From NCBI RefSeq assembly GCF_002479325.1, contig NZ_DLMO01000149.1, forward strand, positions 4,223 to 11,910: a stretch of 7,688 nucleotides of DNA, written 5' to 3'. Made by a program: the position numbers and the translations under genes. Below, in pieces: positions 1 through 6,500 of the stretch; within the stretch, counting starts at the first letter, position 1; every line of letters starts with the position of its first letter. Under the pieces are notes generated by a model. The model was not told the origin of the DNA. It worked only from the letters and a program-made list of their open reading frames with translations, and did no database searches. The stretch is from Brevundimonas sp. UBA7534 (GTDB lineage Bacteria; Pseudomonadota; Alphaproteobacteria; Caulobacterales; Caulobacteraceae).

Positions 1-1
1 C

Positions 2-367
2 ACGTCCTGGACCGCGCTGGTGGCCTATGTGCGGGCGGCGCTCGCTCACGAGCCGCGCGAGCAGTTCAGGACCTTGTTTCTGGATCGCAGGAACCAGCTG
101 ATGCGGGACGAACTCGTCGCCGACGGGACAGTTGACCATGCCCCTGTCTATCCGCGCGAAATCATTCGCCGGGCGCTTGAACTTTCGGCGTCGGCCCTGA
201 TCCTGGTCCACAATCATCCCTCCGGCGACCCGACGCCGTCGCAGGCCGATATCCAGATGACGCGACAGATCGTCGAGGCGGCGCGGGTTTTCAATCTGCA
301 GGTCCATGACCACCTCGTCGTCGGCCGGGAAGGCACGGCCAGCTTCAAGGCCCTCGGCCTGATCTGA
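2..367 (+). CDS. radC: RadC-family JAB/MPN (JAMM) domain protein, 5' end outside window
   Basis: Only the C-terminal part is present: the frame is already open at the left edge, and about 121 codons remain before the TGA at 365-367. A GTG at 20-22 could be read as a start, but homology to RadC runs through it (the residues before it read TSWTAL), so this is a truncated longer gene and the N-terminal helix-hairpin-helix region of RadC lies outside. The JAMM metal-binding motif is complete: HNHPSGDPTPSQAD at 209-250, with the two His, the Ser and the distal Asp in place. It is followed by the usual DHLVVG segment and a C-terminal GLI ending like other RadC proteins. The family has a metalloprotease-like fold. 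Despite the name, its role in DNA repair is unproven, and copies are common on plasmids, phages and islands. The stop lies 7 bases before the next start, suggesting co-transcription. Family assignment is firm; substrate and function are unknown. Confidence 0.95.
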   Translation, partial: TSWTALVAYVRAALAHEPREQFRTLFLDRRNQLMRDELVADGTVDHAPVYPREIIRRALELSASALILVHNHPSGDPTPSQADIQMTRQIVEAARVFNLQVHDHLVVGREGTASFKALGLI

Positions 368-374
368 GGCGGCC

Positions 375-1277
375 ATGACCTTGCATCGCATCGTCGCCGC
401 CCTGGGCGGCGATCTCTATTCCGGCGGACGGCGCGCCAATGTCCCTGCGCCCGGCCATAGCGCGCGGGATCGTTCGGTCTCGCTGCTGCTGACCGACAAC
501 CGGGTCGTCATTCACGGCTTCGGCGGGTCGGACTGGAGGACCGTCCGCGATCAGTTGCACGACCGGGGCTTCATCGACGATGCCGGCCGATTGACCGGCG
601 GTGGGCCGCCGGGTCCGCCGGTCCCAAGGCCCGATCCCCGTCTTCGTCTCCGGACGGCCTCGGATCTCTGGGCCGGTTGTCGGGGGCTGGATGGCGGCGG
701 CCCCGCCGATCGCTACCTGCGTCGCCGCGCCGTTCAAGCCGTCGCCGCCGCGTCGAACCTCGGCTTCCATCCGGAAACGCCGATCTCTGTCTACCGGCCC
801 AGCGGCCGGGGTCGCCCCGCCCTGATCGCGCGGATCAGCGACAGAGAGGACCGGCTGACGGCGGTGGAGCTGACCTATCTGGACCGGAACGGGCGTCTCG
901 CCTCGGGCCTGCGACTGACGCGAAAGACGGTCGGCCTGGTTCCGGCCGGCGCCGCCGTTCGCCTGGCTTCGGCGGCTGCGGAGATGCTGGTCGGGGAAGG
1001 CGTTGTCACGACCCTGTGCGCCATGGACCGCTTCCAACTTCCGGGTTGGGCCCTGATGGCGGCGAACAACCTCGCGGCCTGGACGCCGCCCGCGCGGGTG
1101 CGCCGCGTGCTGATCGCCGCCGACCGGGGAGCCGCGGGCGAGGGCTGCGCGGCGCGGCTTCGACGCCGCCTCGTGCCCGGCGGTCTGGAGGTCCGTATCG
1201 TCCTTCCAGACCCGCCGTTCGGCGACTGGAACGAGGTGGCCGTCGCCGCGGCGAAAGGAGAGGAGCGAGGGTCTTGA
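375..1277 (+). CDS. DUF7146/Toprim-domain primase-like protein
   Basis: A 300-residue protein in two parts. Residues ~1-65 resemble the N-terminal domain of plasmid/phage primase-like proteins: a PAPGHSARDRS motif (24-34) and an IHGFGGSDW motif (46-54) sit where zinc-ribbon primases have CPAHDDR-like and HCFAGCD-like motifs. Here the cysteines are Ala, Gly and Ser, so a zinc ribbon is unlikely. As I remember it, Cys-less versions are common in this family. A Pro/Gly/Arg-rich linker follows (~75-93). Residues ~200-285 form a Toprim domain: catalytic Glu208 in GEGVVT, the ADRGAAGEG strand-loop with Asp250 but Gly252 where the second Asp of DxD is usual, and a terminal FGDWNEV motif like the DxND segment of Toprim primases. 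The ATG at 375 follows a weak GAGG (366-369) that overlaps the radC stop. The TGA stop is followed by a 51-base gap to the ParB-like gene. Proteins of this family are annotated as Toprim or putative DNA primase/helicase on mobile elements. Primase activity is inferred from the family only, and the missing Asp makes it uncertain. Confidence 0.85.
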   Translation: MTLHRIVAALGGDLYSGGRRANVPAPGHSARDRSVSLLLTDNRVVIHGFGGSDWRTVRDQLHDRGFIDDAGRLTGGGPPGPPVPRPDPRLRLRTASDLWAGCRGLDGGGPADRYLRRRAVQAVAAASNLGFHPETPISVYRPSGRGRPALIARISDREDRLTAVELTYLDRNGRLASGLRLTRKTVGLVPAGAAVRLASAAAEMLVGEGVVTTLCAMDRFQLPGWALMAANNLAAWTPPARVRRVLIAADRGAAGEGCAARLRRRLVPGGLEVRIVLPDPPFGDWNEVAVAAAKGEERGS

Positions 1278-1278
1278 T

Positions 1279-1313
1279 GGGCGCCGGAGCGGCGGGGATG
1301 GGCCCCGGCGCCC
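1279..1313 (+). promoter_or_regulatory. 9-bp perfect inverted repeat in toprim-parB gap
   Basis: GGGCGCCGG at 1279-1287 is the exact reverse complement of CCGGCGCCC at 1305-1313, with a 17-base loop. It begins two bases after the upstream TGA and ends three bases before the Shine-Dalgarno of the ParB-like gene. No T-run follows, so it is not a classical intrinsic terminator. It could be an mRNA hairpin affecting ParB translation or processing, or an operator for autoregulation by a ParB-like protein. In such GC-rich DNA a 9-bp repeat has some chance of being accidental. The repeat is seen; the role is inferred. Confidence 0.4.
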
Positions 1314-1316
1314 GGC

Positions 1317-1321
1317 AGGAG
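1317..1321 (+). promoter_or_regulatory. Shine-Dalgarno of the ParB-like gene
   Basis: AGGAG (part of AGGAGAG) lies 7 bases before the ATG at 1329. It is the strongest ribosome-binding site in the window and fixes this start over the in-frame ATG at codon 9 (1353). Confidence 0.8.
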
Positions 1322-1328
1322 AGTCCCC

Positions 1329-3371
1329 ATGACCGACCTTGTTCCTGTCAGCATGCCCGCGGTCGTCGTCGCGCGCGACGAACGCACCGTCCGCCTCGGC
1401 GACATCGGCATCGCCCGCGAGAATCTGCGATTCAATGAGCCGCCGGATGACGACATCCCGACCTTGGCCGCCACGATGAAGGCCGCCGGCCAGCTGCAGC
1501 GCCTCACCGTCCGCCCCGGCCGCGGCAGAAAAGAGGAGCCCTGGATGGCATTGGACGGCCGCCGTCGGCGCCTGGCCCTGGGCTTGCTGCTGGACGCGGG
1601 GGAGATCGACGAGACCTACCCGGTCACGGTCTATGTCGAGACCGATCCGGCTCGCCAGGCGGCGGCCGTCCTGTTGACCAACACGGCCGTGCCCGTCCAT
1701 GTCGCCGATATCATCGCCGCCATCGGCCGGATGCTGAAATCCAGGCTGACGGTGTCCGTGATCTCCCGGGCTCTCGGTTACGCCGAGATCGACGTCAAAC
1801 GCCTGGCCGCCCTGGCCGGGCTGCCGCCGGTCGCCCTCGCGGCCCTGAAGGCCGGGCGCATGACCCTCAAACAGGCCCGGCTGCTGGCCCGTCTGCCGGA
1901 CAAGGCGGAGCAGGCCGAGCTCGCCGAGGCGGCGCTGGACGGGCATGGATTTCAGGATTGGCGCATCACGGAACGGCTCGACGAAGGGCGGGTCACCGCC
2001 CGGGACCGCCGCTGCGCCCTGGTGGATTCGGTCCGCTATGGAGAAGCCGGCGGCCGCACCGAGGCGGATCTGTTCGGGGAGCTGGCGCCCGTATTGCTCG
2101 ATCCCGACATCCTGACCGACCTGTGGATCCGACGGGCGCGCGCCATCGCCGCCGTCTTCGAGGCCGAGGGGATCGCGGTGCATGTCACCGCCGGACCCGA
2201 GCCTGAACTGCCCGATGACCTGGAAGCGCTGGGCTATGTCTACGGCGGCCAGCTTCCGGCTGAAGACATGGCGCGTTACCGGGCCCAGCGCGAGGTGTTC
2301 AATGAGCGGGCGGAGACGGCCCGGCGGGCTCTCTCGGAGGCCGGCGACCCCGAGACTGTGGACGCTGCCATCATCGCCATGATCCGCGCCCGGGTGACGG
2401 CGGACCAGACGGGTTGCGGCGGGCGGGTGGTGACGACGATGGTTATGTGGCCCGCCTCCGGCACGGGCGTCGATGTGCGCTGCTACACGCCCGAGGAACC
2501 CGAGATCGAGGAGGACGGTTCGACCGGGAGCGGTCCACCGAACCAGGCGTCGGCTCCGCCGGCCTATGTCCCTCCCGAAGTGGCGACGCCCGCGCCGGAG
2601 ATCGACGGCGTCAACCATGCCCTGCACGGCGTGCGCACCGACGTCGCGACGCGGGGACTGATCCGCGCCCTGGCCGATGACCCGGGCGCCGCCCTGACCG
2701 CCTTGATCGCGCGCCTGTTCACCGTTCTGGTGCTGCGCACCCATGTGGCGCGCCCGGACTCGGCTCTGGCGATCCTCGCCACCGGGTTCAATCCGGCCGG
2801 CGGGCGGGTGATCGAACCCCTGGACGGAGAGGTGCGCCAGCGGCTCGACGATCGCCGCGCGACCTGGCAGGCTTCGGGCGAGACCGTCATCGCCTGGGTT
2901 CATGCGCTGCCGCATGGCGAGAAGATGGGTCTGCTGGCCGAACTGACCGCGATCAGCCTCGACGTCCGCGAGGAACGCACGACCCTGATCCGGCGCAGCG
3001 CCCGCGCGGAAGCGGCTGAACTGGCCGCGCTCTGCGCGGCGGACATCACCCTGCACTGGACGCCGGACGCGCCCTTCCTTCAGCTTCATTCCAAGGGGCT
3101 GCTGCTGGGGATGCTCGAGGCCATGGGGGCCGAAGACGACCGCGCCAGGTCGCTGAAGAAGGGCGAACTGGTCGACTGGGTCGCCGAACAGGCGGCGTCG
3201 CGGACCTGGGCGCCGGCCGGCCTGTCCTGGGCGGGCTCGCCGGAGGACGATGCCGACGAAGCTGACGACCGGCCCATCGACGAGCAAGACCCTGCGTTCA
3301 ACGACGACGGGGTTGGGGCGTTCGCCGTCACCCCGGCCGGTGAGGCCGCGCTCGATCCCGCCGCCGCCTGA
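1329..3371 (+). CDS. ParB/RepB/Spo0J-like protein, large form with long C-terminal extension
   Basis: A 680-residue protein, about twice the length of chromosomal ParB. Residues ~21-130 look like a ParB N-terminal domain: LGDIGIARENLR, IPTLAATMKAAGQLQRLTV (44-62, the usual LA.SI...G.LQ.L.V segment), and the basic box LDGRRRRLALGLLL (75-88), matching the GxRRxxA nucleotide-binding box. The second box, ENxxR in CTP-binding ParBs, reads TNTAVPVHVAD (117-127), so Glu and Arg are missing. Residues ~135-190 are a likely HTH DNA-binding region (VSVISRALGY and VKRLAALAGLP, then MTLKQARLLARLP). A Pro/acidic linker spans ~386-425. A C-terminal block at ~569-636 (HWTPDAPFL, KKGELVDWV, TWAPAGL) recalls the C-terminal domain of plasmid/island ParB-like proteins. 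An acidic tail follows (637-660). The start is set by AGGAG 7 bases upstream. Role: probable site-specific or spreading DNA-binding protein of a mobile element, in segregation or gene control. No ParA is visible in the window, so plasmid-type partitioning cannot be claimed. Family membership is sound; function is inferred. Confidence 0.9.
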   Translation: MTDLVPVSMPAVVVARDERTVRLGDIGIARENLRFNEPPDDDIPTLAATMKAAGQLQRLTVRPGRGRKEEPWMALDGRRRRLALGLLLDAGEIDETYPVTVYVETDPARQAAAVLLTNTAVPVHVADIIAAIGRMLKSRLTVSVISRALGYAEIDVKRLAALAGLPPVALAALKAGRMTLKQARLLARLPDKAEQAELAEAALDGHGFQDWRITERLDEGRVTARDRRCALVDSVRYGEAGGRTEADLFGELAPVLLDPDILTDLWIRRARAIAAVFEAEGIAVHVTAGPEPELPDDLEALGYVYGGQLPAEDMARYRAQREVFNERAETARRALSEAGDPETVDAAIIAMIRARVTADQTGCGGRVVTTMVMWPASGTGVDVRCYTPEEPEIEEDGSTGSGPPNQASAPPAYVPPEVATPAPEIDGVNHALHGVRTDVATRGLIRALADDPGAALTALIARLFTVLVLRTHVARPDSALAILATGFNPAGGRVIEPLDGEVRQRLDDRRATWQASGETVIAWVHALPHGEKMGLLAELTAISLDVREERTTLIRRSARAEAAELAALCAADITLHWTPDAPFLQLHSKGLLLGMLEAMGAEDDRARSLKKGELVDWVAEQAASRTWAPAGLSWAGSPEDDADEADDRPIDEQDPAFNDDGVGAFAVTPAGEAALDPAAA

Positions 3372-3390
3372 CCGCCAGTCTTCCTGACGG

Positions 3391-3419
3391 ACGCCGCCCC
3401 GGCTCAGCCGGGGCGGCGT
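3391..3419 (+). terminator. Strong GC hairpin after the ParB-like gene, terminator-like without a T-run
   Basis: ACGCCGCCCCGGC (3391-3403) pairs perfectly with 3407-3419 around a three-base TCA loop: 13 bp, 12 of them G-C. It starts 19 bases after the TGA of the ParB-like gene. Position and stability fit a transcription terminator or a 3'-end stabilising hairpin. The following bases (AGTCGTGCG) contain no T-run, so strict intrinsic termination is doubtful. It could act as a partial terminator, an mRNA processing barrier, or a DNA-level repeat. Confidence 0.5.
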
Positions 3420-3503
3420 AGTCGTGCGAATCCCTGGCGTGGGAAAGGGCGAGGAAAGGGCGGGGCGAGGCGAGCCTGCAGGACCGGGAGGGAGGCGCCC
3501 TCC

Positions 3504-3521
3504 GCTCCAGGCTGCCGGAGC
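3504..3521 (+). promoter_or_regulatory. Shine-Dalgarno (3517-3520) within a small hairpin
   Basis: GGAG at 3517-3520 lies 8 bases before the ATG at 3529 and is the likely ribosome-binding site. GCTCC at 3504-3508 can pair with GGAGC at 3517-3521, leaving an 8-base loop, which would hide the site. A 5-bp stem is only suggestive, but a second anti-Shine-Dalgarno-like CCTCC lies just upstream (3499-3503). Confidence 0.5.
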
Positions 3522-3528
3522 CTTCGCC

Positions 3529-6500
3529 ATGTCCTCGACCCCCAACCTGTCATTGTTCGCCGACCCGGCCGCCGGCGACGCCGCCGCCAATATCCTCGCC
3601 GCCGCCCGGGCGTTGGCGGCGCATCTGGCGCGGTCCCGTCCGCTCGACCGCAAGCTCGTGGCCGCCATCATGACGACCGCCTTCGGCGGGTCCGACGCCG
3701 AGGGCGCCTGGGCCTGGCGCGACGCCTATGACGCGATAGAGGCGGCGACGGTGCTGCAGGTCCGGCGTCTCGCGCCCCAGGTCGGCCGCCTGGAAGATGC
3801 GCCGGCGGAGATCACCGCCCTGCTGGCGGCCGTCTCGGCGCTCGGGCTGACCCAGTCCCGGCGCAGCGAGGCGCAGGTCGCGTTCGATCAATTCTCGACG
3901 CCGCCTCATCTGGCCGCGCTCGCCGTCCTGGCCGCCCAGGTGCGTCCCGGCGACCGCGTCCTCGAGCCCTCGGCCGGAACGGGCCTCATCGCCTCGGTCG
4001 CGGAGGCCTGCGGTGGGCTGCTGAGCCTGAACGAGCTCGCGACCGGTCGGGCCGACCTCCTCGACGGGCTCTTTCCGGGCGCGGACCGGACGCGCCACGA
4101 CGGACGCCATATCCATGACCTGTCCGCGGGCTCGGGCGAATTCGACGTGGTGGTGTGCAATCCGCCGTTCTCGAACCTGGCCGCCCATCTGACGGCGGCC
4201 CTGAAGGCCCTGGCCGACCATGGCCGGTTGGCCGCGATCGTCCCCCTGAACGCCCTGACGGACGCCGCGCTGCTTCGCCGCCTCTGCGAGGTCGGCGCCG
4301 TCGTGAGCCGCATCGCCTTGCCGTCCGGCGGTTTCGCCAAACATGGGACCTCCGTTGAGACCGGTCTGCTGGTGATCGACCGCGCCGAAGGTTCCGCGGG
4401 CGCCGCGCCGCTCCAGAGCGCCGATGACCTGCAGAGCGCGGCGCGGATGACAGGGGCGATTTCGCCGCGGATCGGCGCCAGGCCGCGAACGCGCCTGCCG
4501 GTGACGATAGACGCCCTGCTGGGACCACGCGCGCGAGGCCTGGCCTTGCCCTCCGGCCGGCTGGCCTTTCTGGGTGGGGCTGCGGCCCTGACCTATGAGG
4601 TTCGCGCCTGGACGGGGGAGGGTCGCGATGTCGGGCTATACCAGGCCCACGCCCTGGGGCGGATCGTTCTGCCCGAGCCCCGCCCGCATCCGTCGCCTCT
4701 GGTCGAGTCCGGGCCCATGGCCTCGGTGGCGCCGCCGGCGCCGACCTATCGACCGGTCCTCCCTCCGGCCATGCGCGACCAGGGCTGGATCTCGGACGCC
4801 CAGACCGAGATGGTCATCTACGCCGGCGAGGCCCACGCCGCGCATCTGCCCGGACAGTGGCGGCTGGACGCGGCGCCCCACCATATGGTGCTCGCGCCCG
4901 AGGACCAGGAGGACGCCGTCCAGCTGCGGCGCGGCTTCTTCCTGGGCGATGGCACCGGCTGCGGCAAAGGCCGCCAGATCGCCGCCGTCATCGCCGACAA
5001 CATGAGCCAGGGCCGGGTGCGCGCGCTATGGCTGTCACGGAACGACGCCTTGCTGGAGGACGCGCGGCGCGACTGGGCGGCGATCGGCGGCGGCGCTCAT
5101 GACATCGTGCCCCTTTCGAGCTGGAAACAGGGGGACGCCATCCGGCTCGACCGGGGCATTCTGTACACGACCTATGCGACGCTTCGCCAACCGGCGCGGG
5201 GCGCCCGTCAATCGCGGCTCGACCAGATCATCGCCTGGCTCGGCGCGGATTTCGACGGCGTCATCGCCTTCGACGAGGCCCATGCGATGGCCAACGCCGC
5301 GGGTGGCGGCAAGGGCGCGCGGGGAACGAAGAAGGCGTCGCTGCAGGGGATGGCCGGTCTGGCGCTGCAGAACCGACTGCCCGATGCGCGGGTCCTCTAT
5401 GTCTCGGCGACCGGCGCCACCACCGCCGAGAACCTGGCCTATGCCGCCCGGCTGGGCCTGTGGGGCGGGCCGGAGGCGCCCTTCATGTCGCGGGCGGATT
5501 TCCTGGAGGCCATGGACCGGGGCGGGGTGGCGGCGATGGAGCTGGTGGCGCGCGAACTCAAGGCGCTCGGCCTCTATGTGGCGCGGGGCCTGTCGTTCGA
5601 AGGGGTCGAATACGAGCCGCTGGTCCATCCCCTGACGTCCGACGACATCGCGATCTGGGACGCCTGGGCCGACGCCTTCCAACTGATCCACGCCAATCTC
5701 GCCGAGGCCTTGAAGGCCGTCGGCGTCAACGACGAGGCGAGCAAGCCCAGGAGCGGCCAAGCCGCCTCGGCGGCCCATTCCGCCTTCGAGGGCGCCAAGC
5801 TGCGCTTCTTCGGCCATCTGCTCGCGGGGCTGAAGGCGCCGAGCCTGGTGGCCTCGATCCGGGAGGATCTGGGCCACGATCGCTCGGCCGTGGTCCAGAT
5901 CGTCTCGACCAATGAGGCGGTGATGGAGCGGCGGCTGGCGTCCGTCCCACCGGAGGAATGGAACAACCTTGCGATCGATATGACCCCGCGCGAATACGTC
6001 CTCGACTACCTGCGCGAGGCATTCCCGATCCACCTGATGGAGGCGGTCGAGGGGGAGAGCGGCGAGGTCACCCTGGTTCCGGTCATGGACGACGGCCGTC
6101 CGGCCGTCAGCCAGGAGGCGCTGGCCCGGCGCGAGAGCCTGATCGAACGGATGGCCTGCCTGCCCGCCGTGCCCGGGGTGCTCGACGCCCTGTTGGAGGC
6201 CCTCGGCGCGGACGCCGTCGCCGAGATCACCGGGCGGTCCCGGCGGGTGGTCGTGGGCGACGGACGCAGGCTGGTGGAACGGCGCGGCGCCTCGGCGGCG
6301 CGCGCCGAGACCGACGCCTTCATGAGCGGCCGCAAGCGGGTGCTGATCTTCTCCGACGCCGGAGGCACCGGGCGTAGCTATCACGCGGACCTGTCGGCGG
6401 CGAACCGGCAGCGCCGGGTCCACTATCTGGTCGAACCGGGCTGGCGGGCCGACGCCGCCATCCAGGGCCTGGGCCGGAGCCACCGCACCCATCAGGCCTC

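Larger units (their letters stand above)
3372..3528 (+). other. 157-base intergenic leader before the methyltransferase-helicase gene
   Basis: The longest gene-free stretch in the window. In order it holds a perfect 13-bp hairpin (3391-3419), a G-rich purine tract (3441-3465, with G runs at 3441-3443, 3447-3449, 3458-3460 and 3462-3465), a second G-rich patch with a GGAGG/CCTCC inverted repeat (3491-3495 with 3499-3503), and a small hairpin over the Shine-Dalgarno (3504-3521). I see no convincing -35/-10 pair and no credible small ORF. The length and structure suggest a point where expression of the downstream gene is set separately from the parB-like gene. That is inference. Confidence 0.6.

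Noticed and set aside
20..367. RadC starting at the GTG at 20 as a complete short gene
   Set aside because: RadC-like residues continue upstream of the GTG to the window edge, and no ribosome-binding site precedes it, so the gene is simply cut by the window.
1275..1331. Toprim and ParB-like genes are in the same frame, separated by one TGA and 17 open codons, suggesting readthrough fusion
   Set aside because: One-in-three chance of sharing a frame, stops are rare in such GC-rich DNA, and the ParB-like gene has its own strong AGGAG and ATG. No sign of a recoding signal.
1279..3528. parS, KorB-type operator or iteron-type origin sequences in the intergenic gaps
   Set aside because: No match to the canonical parS palindrome or the KorB operator, and no direct-repeat series was found by eye.
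345..3671. 1108-codon open frame on the minus strand across radC end, toprim, parB and the start of the fusion gene
   Set aside because: Its codons are in exact register with the plus-strand toprim and parB codons, so its stops correspond to sense TTA, CTA and TCA, which are rare in GC-rich genes. The product is low-complexity Arg/Gly/Gln-rich with no recognisable domain.
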